Below, one piece after another: positions 1 through 5,393 of a stretch of DNA of 9,337 nucleotides. The stretch's first letter is position 1, and the number at the start of each line of letters is the position of its first letter. Both the position numbers and the translations under genes were made by a program. The stretch comes from Parcubacteria group bacterium CG2_30_45_37 (GTDB lineage: Bacteria > Patescibacteriota > Patescibacteriia > Patescibacteriales > GWC2-42-12). The stretch is taken from assembly GCA_001873515.1 (NCBI GenBank), contig MNZH01000012.1:1-9337 (forward strand), given 5' to 3'. The notes beneath the pieces were generated by a model. It was given only the letters and a program-made list of their open reading frames with translations, ran no database searches and was not told where the DNA came from.

Positions 1-1
1 T

Positions 2-625
2 ACGGCCTCGGGCGTGTTTTTTACCTTGTTCACCATTTTCGGCGGTATCTTTTCCTTCGCCTTGATTTTAGTTTTAACTTTTTATATGGTGGTGGAAGAG
101 AGCGCCATAAAAAAGCTGATTTGGTCGTTGGCGCCGGCTAAACACCAGGCCTATCTGATGCATTTAGTCAATCGCCTGCAGTTAAAAATGGGCTACTGGT
201 TGCGCGGCCAGCTGATTATCGCCTTGTCTTTGGCCGTCATGTCCTATATCGGCCTGGAAATTTTAGGCGTGGATTACGTCGCGGTGCTGGCTCTGCTGGT
301 GGGCCTGTTTTCTTTCATTCCTTACATGGGAGCGATTTTCGGCGCCATCCCGGCCGTGTTCATCGCTTTCACAGAATCTATCGTTTTGGCGGTTTTGGCC
401 GTAATTTTGTTTTATATCATTCATTTTATTGAGGGTAATTTTCTCCAGCCAAAAATCATGCAAAAAGCGGTGGGCTTGAATCCGATTATCAGCATCCTAT
501 CCATCTTGGCCGGCTTTAAGCTGGCCGGCATCTTCGGCGCGGTTTTGTCCATCCCGGTTTCCACGGCTTTGGCGGTTTTCATTAAGGACGTATTTGCGGG
601 CCGGGAGGCAAGAATTGAAAATTAA
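2..625 (+). CDS. AI-2E family (PerM/TqsA/YdiK-like) membrane permease, C-terminal part
   Basis: The reading frame is open from base 2, so the true start lies upstream of the window; 207 codons are visible. The protein is strongly hydrophobic, with about five or six membrane segments. It carries hallmarks of the AI-2E transporter family: a FYMVVEE stretch after an early helix, an amphipathic segment ending in GYWLRGQLI, the VGLFSFIPYMG loop-helix, the EGNFLQPKIM motif followed by VGLNPIISILSILAG, and a final GIFGAVLSIPVSTAL helix. Families of this fold run about 330-400 residues, so roughly the N-terminal third to half is missing. Characterised members export autoinducer-2 or act as ion antiporters; the substrate cannot be told from sequence. 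It ends TAA three bases before the next ATG, so the two are probably one operon. Family assignment is confident; substrate is unknown. Confidence 0.88.
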   Translation, partial: TASGVFFTLFTIFGGIFSFALILVLTFYMVVEESAIKKLIWSLAPAKHQAYLMHLVNRLQLKMGYWLRGQLIIALSLAVMSYIGLEILGVDYVAVLALLVGLFSFIPYMGAIFGAIPAVFIAFTESIVLAVLAVILFYIIHFIEGNFLQPKIMQKAVGLNPIISILSILAGFKLAGIFGAVLSIPVSTALAVFIKDVFAGREARIEN

Positions 626-628
626 AAC

Positions 629-2716
629 ATGCCAGACAAAATCACCGATAAATTAGAAAAGGTTATTGCGGCGTTATTAAAAGGCACCGTTTTCCTCCTG
701 CCTTTGTTTTTTTTGCCCTGGACCGCGGAATTTTTTGAATTTAACAAGCAATTTTTGCTTTGGCTGGTTATGCCCTTAGCTTTATTTTTATGGCTTTTTA
801 AAACAATTAGGCAAAAACAGCTGAAAATTAAAACTAATATTTTAAATTTGCCCATCCTGCTGTTTCTGCTCTTGGCCGCCGCGTCGGCCGTTTTCAGCTT
901 GGATCGGTTTTCTTCTTTCTTCGGCTACTATGGCCGATTTTCCGACGCTTGGCTGGGGCTTTTAAGCCTGGTGATATTTTATTTTTTGCTCATTAATACC
1001 GGCGTCGCCGACAGCGCGAAAAAGATTTATGATTTGCTGAAATTATTTATTTACTCGGCCTTGGCGGCCGCGGCGGTAAGTTTTTCGGCCAGGGTTGGTT
1101 TTTTAAAACTGTTGTCCGTCGAGGCGCCAAACTGGCTTAGCTCGCCCTGGTTTAATCCGGCCGGGGGCTCGCTTTATAGCTTGGGAATTTTTTTAACCAC
1201 CGCCGCGGCCGCGGTGGTCGGCTTATTTTTAACCGGCAAACTGAAAAAATCCGAACGTTATATTTTCGGCGGCGGTCTGATTTTAATTGTGATTGTTTTG
1301 GTATCGGTAAATTCGTCCTGGTTGGGCTTGAAGCCGCCCCAGGAAGCGATTTTAGATTATAGTCCGGCGTTGGCAATCGCCAAGCAAGCTTTAAAGGCCA
1401 GCCCGTTTTTGGGCAGCGGCCCGGGAACTTTTGCCTACGACTTTTCCCTTTACCGGCCGGCCGAATTAAATCAAAATCCGCTTTGGCAGGTCAGATTTGA
1501 CAAAAGCGCTTCGCAGATTTTGGAGCTGCCGGCGACTTACGGATTGCTGGGGCTGCTTGGTTATTTTTTGATTGCGAGCTTGATTATTTATTTAAACGTT
1601 AAATTATTAATTAAGCATGGCAGAGCCTGGCGGACTGAGGGCAAAAGCGGGGATTATAATTTAGCCATTACCTTGTTTTCGGTTTTCCTCTGGCTTTTTC
1701 TCTGCCAGATATTTTTCCAAACCAATACGGTTTTAAATTTTTCTGGCTGGCTGTTTTTGGGTCTGCTGGTTGCTTTTTGGCAAACGCGGGACGCGGTGGT
1801 ATTTAAAGAAAAAATAATTAGTTTAGCCGAAAATTTAAAATGGCGAAAGTTTTGGCTGTTGGTCTTATTTTTAGCCGCCGCCGGCTGGTTTGCTTTGGCG
1901 GTTTATGAAATAAAATTTTTTGCCGCGGACGTTTTGGCCGCGCGCGGAGCTGATCGGGAGGCTGGCTTAGCCGCCGCCGGCAAATTAAACCCGAAGCGGC
2001 ATAATTATGAAATCAGTTTGGCTAAATTTTATTTAAATCGGCTGAAAATTGAAGCCCGGCAGCCGAAGGATAAAAGAGACGGCAGCTACCTTAAAGCCAA
2101 TATCGCTTCGGCGATTGATCAGGGGAGGCAAGCCGCTTGGCTGACGCCGAATTCGGTCGCGGCCTGGGAAACTTTAGGCATGATTTATCGCGACGCCTCG
2201 CCTTTGACTTTTAACAGCGAGCCCTGGGCGGTTGAGTCTTTTAGCCGCGCTCTAGCGCTCGAGCCGACCAATCCGGTGTTGGCGACCGAATTGGCCAAAG
2301 CCTATTTTAACAATGATGACGCAGTTAACGCGGAAAAATATTTTAAACGGGCATCGGAACTGAAGCCTGATTATTATGAAGCCAAGTTCGGCTTGGCCAA
2401 AGTTTATTTAAAAAACCAAAAAGACAAGCTGGCGTTTGACCTGTTAAATCAGTTGGCCGCGGCGACTTTCGACCCGGAAATTTTTTATGAACTGGGCAGA
2501 TATTATTATAATCACGGCCAAATTGACAAAGCCGTGGAAAGATTCAAGCTGGTTTTAACCGTTTCGCCTAACCACGCCAACGGCTTGTACAGCCTGGGCA
2601 TCGCTTACGAAGTTAAGGGGGAGACGGCCGAGGCTTTGAAATATTACCGGCAAGTGTTAGAATTAAATCCAGGAAACCAGGAGGTTATCAATAAAATTAA
2701 ATCATTAAAGCAATAA
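629..2716 (+). CDS. Polytopic membrane protein with O-antigen-ligase-like core and C-terminal TPR repeats
   Basis: A 695-aa protein. Residues about 12-430 hold ten or eleven hydrophobic helices; residues about 507-690 are four to five TPR units (for example AWETLGMIYR, AEKYFKRASELKPDYYEAKF, AVERFKLVLTVSPNHANGLY, ALKYYRQVLELNPGN). The segment KASPFLGSGPGTFAYDF (256-272) followed by LELPATYGLLGLLGYF (298-313) matches the loop signature of the O-antigen ligase/polymerase (WaaL/Wzy) superfamily. Characterised relatives join glycans to lipid A or protein at the outer face of the inner membrane. The His-Asn usually found just before the LxLxxxxGLLG helix is replaced here by D291-K-S-A-S, so ligase activity is doubtful. 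The TPR domain after the last helix probably binds a partner protein. The ATG is 3 nt after the previous stop; a GGGAGG lies 20 nt upstream, too far for a normal SD. Fold class is fairly sure, reaction unknown. Confidence 0.8.
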   Translation: MPDKITDKLEKVIAALLKGTVFLLPLFFLPWTAEFFEFNKQFLLWLVMPLALFLWLFKTIRQKQLKIKTNILNLPILLFLLLAAASAVFSLDRFSSFFGYYGRFSDAWLGLLSLVIFYFLLINTGVADSAKKIYDLLKLFIYSALAAAAVSFSARVGFLKLLSVEAPNWLSSPWFNPAGGSLYSLGIFLTTAAAAVVGLFLTGKLKKSERYIFGGGLILIVIVLVSVNSSWLGLKPPQEAILDYSPALAIAKQALKASPFLGSGPGTFAYDFSLYRPAELNQNPLWQVRFDKSASQILELPATYGLLGLLGYFLIASLIIYLNVKLLIKHGRAWRTEGKSGDYNLAITLFSVFLWLFLCQIFFQTNTVLNFSGWLFLGLLVAFWQTRDAVVFKEKIISLAENLKWRKFWLLVLFLAAAGWFALAVYEIKFFAADVLAARGADREAGLAAAGKLNPKRHNYEISLAKFYLNRLKIEARQPKDKRDGSYLKANIASAIDQGRQAAWLTPNSVAAWETLGMIYRDASPLTFNSEPWAVESFSRALALEPTNPVLATELAKAYFNNDDAVNAEKYFKRASELKPDYYEAKFGLAKVYLKNQKDKLAFDLLNQLAAATFDPEIFYELGRYYYNHGQIDKAVERFKLVLTVSPNHANGLYSLGIAYEVKGETAEALKYYRQVLELNPGNQEVINKIKSLKQ

Positions 2717-2721
2717 AATTT

Positions 2722-3198
2722 ATGTTTAACAAAATTACCGAGTGGTGTCTGGGCAGCCGGGAAAAGCGCCAAACTATTCTTTGGACGGTGGTAATTTTAG
2801 CCGCGGCTTTGCTGTTGCTCATGATTTTTAACGGTTTATTGGGCGGCGACACCAGAAATTTCGGCCGTTTGTCCGATTGGGCGGATTTTTCCAAATACCA
2901 GGCCGTGTTTTTATCTAACGGCCAGGTCTATTTCGGCAAAGTTACGGATGCCAACCAGCAGACTTTGGTGCTGGAGGACATCTATTATTTGCGCACCGCC
3001 GGCGACTTACAGACTTCGGCTGAGCAACCAGCCACCTCGGCCGAGGCGGATAATTTTTCTTTAGTTAAGCTGGGCAATGAAATCCACGGGCCGGAAGACA
3101 AGATGTCCATTAATTTAAGCCAGGTGTTGTTCGTGGAAGACCTGAAAGCCGATTCCAAAGTGGTGGAAGCGATTAGGGCGTATGAACTGAAGAAGTAA
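2722..3198 (+). CDS. Small single-pass membrane protein of unknown function
   Basis: 158 residues. A short charged N-terminus (RxKRQ at 13-17) precedes one membrane helix at about 18-40 (TILWTVVILAAALLLLMIF), then a soluble domain of roughly 115 residues, which by the positive-inside rule should lie outside the cytoplasm. The soluble part has a compact beta-rich look: YQAVFLSNGQVYFGKV (59-74), TLVLEDIYYLR (81-91), a low-complexity Ala/Ser/Thr/Glu linker (94-110), then VKLGNEIHGPEDKMSINLSQVLFVEDL (115-141) and a helix containing DSKVVEAIRAYE. I do not recognise a named domain, but the pattern resembles a family I associate with Parcubacteria-type genomes. It starts 5 nt after the TPR/ligase-like gene, with no SD, and is probably its operon partner. 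Real gene: confident. Function: unknown. Confidence 0.8.
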   Translation: MFNKITEWCLGSREKRQTILWTVVILAAALLLLMIFNGLLGGDTRNFGRLSDWADFSKYQAVFLSNGQVYFGKVTDANQQTLVLEDIYYLRTAGDLQTSAEQPATSAEADNFSLVKLGNEIHGPEDKMSINLSQVLFVEDLKADSKVVEAIRAYELKK

Positions 3199-3207
3199 TA
3201 TCAATTT

Positions 3208-3235
3208 GTCATTCCGGCCACCGAGCCGGAATGAC
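3208..3235. repeat. Perfect short inverted repeat (GTCATTCCGGC arms)
   Basis: Two perfect 11-bp arms, GTCATTCCGGC (3208-3218) and GCCGGAATGAC (3225-3235), flank the 6-nt spacer CACCGA. It begins 9 nt after the stop of the 158-aa gene. No T-run follows on either strand, so it is not a classical Rho-independent terminator, though the RNA hairpin could protect the 3' end of the upstream mRNA. The sequence resembles a dispersed palindromic repeat I recall from many bacterial genomes; that resemblance is from memory. Its outer bases TTGTCATT are shared with the larger palindrome between parA and parB. Confidence 0.75.
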
Positions 3236-3255
3236 AACCAAGTTTTAAAGTACAC

Positions 3256-3280
3256 AAAAAACCAAACTCCTTGTTTGGCT
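3256..3280 (-). terminator. Rho-independent terminator of tRNA-Leu
   Basis: Read on the reverse strand the sequence is CCAAAC, loop AAGGA, GTTTGG, then TTTTTT. The six-pair stem can be extended by a G-U pair and flanking A-T pairs. It begins 4 nt after the CCA end of the tRNA, exactly where a tRNA terminator is expected. Confidence 0.8.
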
Positions 3281-3283
3281 TCT

Positions 3284-3370
3284 TGGTGCCGATGGTGGGA
3301 GTTGAACCCACACGGGATTGCTCCCAAAGGTTTTTGAGACCTTCTTGTCTACCGGTTCCAACACATCGGC
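3284..3370 (-). tRNA. tRNA-Leu, anticodon CAA, CCA end encoded
   Basis: On the reverse strand the acceptor arm GCCGATG (3370-3364) pairs with CATCGGC (3294-3288), followed by discriminator A (3287) and encoded CCA (3286-3284). The D-loop has the GGTAGA pattern. The anticodon stem AAGGT/ACCTT closes the loop CTCAAAA, giving anticodon CAA for the UUG codon. A long variable arm with GGGA-GCAA-TCCC makes it class II, as required for leucine. The T-arm is GTGGG-TTCAACT-CCCAC. Total length is 87 nt. UUG is a common Leu codon in the neighbouring genes. It is convergent with the upstream forward genes and divergent from parA. Confidence 0.95.
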
Positions 3371-3379
3371 AAATTTAAC

Positions 3380-3406
3380 AAAAACCAGCAAACCGGCTGG
3401 TTTTTT
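3380..3406 (+). terminator. Hairpin terminator, probably bidirectional
   Basis: CCAGC (3385-3389), loop AAACCG, and GCTGG (3396-3400) form a GC stem, extended by the flanking A-run (3380-3384) pairing with the T-run (3401-3406). On the forward strand it ends in six T and could stop transcripts coming from the 158-aa gene through the antisense of the tRNA. On the reverse strand the same stem is followed by five T, and it lies between the tRNA promoter and the tRNA. Confidence 0.7.
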
Positions 3407-3416
3407 AGACAATATT

Positions 3417-3445
3417 ATAATAAAGTTTTTTTGTTAATTTGTCAA
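3417..3445 (-). promoter_or_regulatory. Sigma-70-type promoter for tRNA-Leu
   Basis: On the reverse strand a perfect -35 box TTGACA (3445-3440) lies 17 nt from TATTAT (3422-3417). An overlapping perfect TATAAT (3419-3414) sits at a 20-nt spacing. Predicted transcription start is near 3408-3411, about 40 nt before the mature tRNA 5' end. This is a motif match only. Confidence 0.6.
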
Positions 3446-3468
3446 AGAAGGTAAAAATGAGTTATAAT
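3439..3468 (+). promoter_or_regulatory. Sigma-70-type promoter for parA(B)
   Basis: TTGTCA (3439-3444) is followed after 18 nt by a perfect TATAAT (3463-3468). Predicted start is near 3475, giving a leader of about 60 nt that contains the CCCCCTTT/AAAGGGGG hairpin. The -35 box overlaps that of the divergent tRNA-Leu promoter almost exactly. Confidence 0.6.
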
Positions 3469-3504
3469 ATTAAAGTAAAATAAAAAAAGATTAAATCCCC
3501 CTAA

Positions 3505-3523
3505 CCCCCTTTGTTAAAGGGGG
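3505..3523 (+). promoter_or_regulatory. Palindromic repeat containing the parA Shine-Dalgarno sequence
   Basis: CCCCCTTT (3505-3512), loop GTT, AAAGGGGG (3516-3523) form a perfect 8-bp hairpin. The right arm is the only strong SD-like sequence in the window, and its last G is 11 nt before the parA ATG at 3535. If the hairpin forms, the ribosome-binding site is paired. The surrounding ATCCCCCTAACCCCCTTTG stretch resembles a dispersed repeat seen in unrelated genomes (from memory), so the SD may have been donated by a repeat insertion. Confidence 0.6.
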
Positions 3524-3534
3524 CTATTAAGAAA

Positions 3535-4305
3535 ATGGGTAAAATTATTTCCATCGTCAATCAAAAAGGCGGGGTGGGCAAGACCACCACGGCTTTGAAT
3601 TTGGGCGCTTATCTGGCGCATTCAGGCAAGCAGGTGCTACTGGTGGACATTGACCCGCAGGCTAATGCCACTTCCGGCCTGGGCATTGACCATAAAAATT
3701 TGGAGCACGGCATTTATGAAGCTATCATCGGCCATAAGCCGATTTTTGAGGTTATAAAATACACCTTGCAAGACGGCTACAAAATCGCACCGGCTACGAT
3801 TGCTTTAGCCGGGGCCGGCATTGAGCTGGTCAATCTGGATGACCGGGAATTTAAACTGGCTCGAATTTTAGATGAAATTAAAGACGAATACGATTACATT
3901 ATCATTGACGGGCCGCCGTCATTAGGGCTCTTAACCGTCAATAGCCTGGTGGCGGCCGATGAAGTTTTAATTCCCATTCAGAGCGAATATTTCGCCCTGG
4001 AAGGCTTGGGACAGCTTTTGGAAACCATCAGTCTGGTGCAAAATAATTTAAAGCCGGAATTAAGCATCATGGGCGCGGTCATCACCATGTTTGACCGGCG
4101 CAACCGCCTGTCCGGCTCGGTTATGAACGAGCTGTATCAATATTTTCCTAACCGGGTTTTTAGAAGCATTATTCCGCGTTCGGTGAAATTGGCCGAAGCG
4201 CCCAGCTACGGCCGGACGATTTTGTACTATGACCCGAAATCAAAAGGCGGGCGGGCCTATGAGAAGTTGGCGCGCGAAGTGATTGATTTGGAGAGAAGAT
4301 GGTAA
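3535..4305 (+). CDS. parA: Chromosome-partitioning ATPase ParA (Soj)
   Basis: 256 residues from the ATG at 3535, the usual length for chromosomal Soj. The deviant Walker A motif KGGVGKTT (11-18) contains the signature lysine K11, which reaches across the ParA dimer, and K16. Walker A' is LLVDIDPQANAT (35-46, D38 and D40). Walker B is IIIDGPPSLG (122-131, D125). The ATP-bound dimer coats the nucleoid, and ParB stimulates hydrolysis, which moves the origin region. An in-frame TTG at 3511 would add eight residues, but it lies inside the palindromic hairpin, and family members normally begin MGKIIxIxNQKGGVGKTT, so ATG 3535 is preferred. parB follows after 124 nt. The specific symbol parA or soj is a matter of usage; identity is confident. 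Confidence 0.96.
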   Translation: MGKIISIVNQKGGVGKTTTALNLGAYLAHSGKQVLLVDIDPQANATSGLGIDHKNLEHGIYEAIIGHKPIFEVIKYTLQDGYKIAPATIALAGAGIELVNLDDREFKLARILDEIKDEYDYIIIDGPPSLGLLTVNSLVAADEVLIPIQSEYFALEGLGQLLETISLVQNNLKPELSIMGAVITMFDRRNRLSGSVMNELYQYFPNRVFRSIIPRSVKLAEAPSYGRTILYYDPKSKGGRAYEKLAREVIDLERRW

Positions 4306-4313
4306 TAATTAAT

Positions 4314-4322
4314 TATAATATT
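4314..4322 (+). promoter_or_regulatory. Possible -10 box upstream of parB
   Basis: TATAATATT directly precedes the 98-bp palindrome. The same nonamer occurs at three other intergenic sites here. No good -35 box is visible 16-19 nt upstream, so this is a weak call. If active, it would place the whole palindrome in the parB leader. Confidence 0.3.
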
Positions 4323-4419
4323 GTCATTGCGAGGAGCCCCAATGTGGCGACGAAGCAATCTCAGGTTCGAAGAAGTTTACCAGAGATTGCTTCGCTCCCT
4401 GCGGTCGCTCGCAATGACA
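4322..4419. repeat. 98-bp imperfect palindromic repeat (GTCATTGCGAG family)
   Basis: Outer arms TGTCATTGCGAG (4322-4333) and its exact complement (4408-4419), and inner arms CGAAGCAATCTC (4351-4362) and its complement (4383-4394), are perfect 12-bp matches. They are separated by partly diverged stretches of 17 and 13 nt and a 20-nt centre. The GTCATTGCGAG/GAAGCAATCTC pattern is one I recall as a non-coding palindromic repeat in many distant bacteria, of REP or MITE type. It encodes nothing convincing; two reverse frames crossing it are shadows. It fills the parA-parB gap and ends 10 nt before the parB ATG. Confidence 0.85.
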
Positions 4420-4429
4420 TAAGTATATT

Positions 4430-5311
4430 ATGGCAAACAATAGTCTTGGACGGGGCTTGTCTTCCCTGATCCCCCAAAAAGTTAAAAAAGTCGCGACCGC
4501 CATTAGCGGGGAGGCGGTGGTTAGCGTGGTGAGCGAAGCTGATAAAGACCAGGTTTTGCAAATCAGCCTGGACAGAATCCAGGTCAATCCCATGCAACCG
4601 CGCCGAAATTTTAATGAGCATCAGCTTAATGAATTGATTGAATCCATTAAACAATATGGCATCATCCAGCCCTTGATTGTTACGCAAAAAAATGGCGACT
4701 ACGAATTAATTGCCGGCGAACGCCGCTTGCGCGCCGCTAAAATTTTAAACCTGGCGACCGTGCCGGTAATTATTAGGCAAGCCGATGAACAGCAGAAACT
4801 GGAAGTGGCCTTGGTGGAAAATCTCCAGCGCGAAGATTTGAACGCCATTGAAGCCGCCCTGGCTTATCGCAAACTGATAGACGAATTTAATTTAAACCAG
4901 GAAGAATTGGCCATCCGTTTGGGTAAATCGCGGCCGGTCATCACCAATACTCTAAGGCTGTTAAATCTGCCGGAAGAAATTCAGGCGGCTTTGATTGACG
5001 GCCGGATTACCGAGGGGCACGCCAAAACCATCGTGGGACTGGAAAGCGAAGCCAAGCAGCTGGCGTTATTAAAAAAAATCCTTTTAAATAAAATGACCAT
5101 TGAAGACGCCATGAAAGAAACTAGGGCAATGGGCGGCACCAAAATGGCGCGCATCAAGATTAACTACGCGGATAAAGATAAAGAATTCGCTTTTCGGGAA
5201 TTTTTTGGCACTAAAGCCGAAATTAAGCGCAAAGGCAAAGGCGGGGAAGTTATTATCTATTTTTATTCAGATGAAGAGTTGGGGGAGATGGTGGAAAAGA
5301 TAAAAAAATAA
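4430..5311 (+). CDS. parB: Chromosome-partitioning protein ParB (Spo0J)
   Basis: 293 residues, a normal ParB length. The N-terminal SLGRGLSSLIP (5-15) is the conserved ParA-stimulating peptide. The CTP-binding domain contains NPMQPRRNF (53-61), GIIQPLIV (77-84) and the CTPase motif GERRLRAA (96-103), followed by ENLQREDLN (130-138). The helix-turn-helix that reads parS is at about 155-181 (LNQEELAIRLGKSRPVITNTLRLLNLP). The C-terminal dimerisation domain spans about 240-293 and ends with GEVIIYFYSDEELGEMVEKI. ParB loads on parS, slides as a CTP-dependent clamp and activates ParA. No parS-like 16-mer (TGTTTCACGTGAAACA type) was found in this window. The ATG at 4430 has no SD; TATATT immediately precedes it. 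All key motifs are intact. Confidence 0.96.
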   Translation: MANNSLGRGLSSLIPQKVKKVATAISGEAVVSVVSEADKDQVLQISLDRIQVNPMQPRRNFNEHQLNELIESIKQYGIIQPLIVTQKNGDYELIAGERRLRAAKILNLATVPVIIRQADEQQKLEVALVENLQREDLNAIEAALAYRKLIDEFNLNQEELAIRLGKSRPVITNTLRLLNLPEEIQAALIDGRITEGHAKTIVGLESEAKQLALLKKILLNKMTIEDAMKETRAMGGTKMARIKINYADKDKEFAFREFFGTKAEIKRKGKGGEVIIYFYSDEELGEMVEKIKK

Positions 5312-5326
5312 GAAGCAGGAAGCAAG

Positions 5327-5357
5327 AAAAATAGGTTTTTTAGACCGGTTTTTTTGT
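5327..5357 (+). terminator. Weak terminator downstream of parB
   Basis: AAAAA-TA-GGT (5327-5336) can pair imperfectly with ACC-GG-TTTTT (5344-5353), with one G-U and one mismatch, around a 7-nt loop, followed by more T. The GC core is small, so efficiency is uncertain. Confidence 0.35.
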
Positions 5358-5386
5358 TGGCATTTTTTTTGGCAAAATGTTATATT
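5357..5386 (+). promoter_or_regulatory. Promoter of dnaE, possibly giving a leaderless mRNA
   Basis: TTGGCA (5357-5362) and TATATT (5381-5386) are 18 nt apart. The -10 box ends 7 nt before the ATG at 5394, so the predicted transcription start falls at or next to the start codon. No SD is present in the 30 nt before the ATG. A second possible -10, TAGAAT (5386-5391), would start inside the gene and is less likely. Confidence 0.5.
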
Positions 5387-5393
5387 AGAATAT

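Noticed and set aside
3208..3235. Inverted repeat as the terminator of the 158-aa gene
   Set aside because: The stem is strong, but no T-run follows on either strand, so intrinsic termination is not supported.
3115..3327. Reverse-strand open frame of 70 codons
   Set aside because: It runs through the tRNA-Leu 3' part, the terminator and the inverted repeat into the coding region of the 158-aa gene, so it is a shadow.
3284..3406. tRNA-Leu as an integration (att) site
   Set aside because: No integrase, no partial duplicate of the tRNA 3' end and no change in gene type nearby.
3511..3534. TTG start giving an eight-residue longer ParA
   Set aside because: The extension lies inside the CCCCCTTT/AAAGGGGG hairpin, has no SD of its own, and ParA proteins normally begin right at MGKII; ATG 3535 fits better.
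3208..4419. CRISPR array
   Set aside because: The repeats are palindromes of different sequence, not regularly spaced identical direct repeats, and no cas gene is present.
4324..4687. Two reverse-strand open frames across the parA-parB spacer
   Set aside because: They overlap the start of parB and read through the palindromic repeat; the products show no recognisable features and no promoter or SD.
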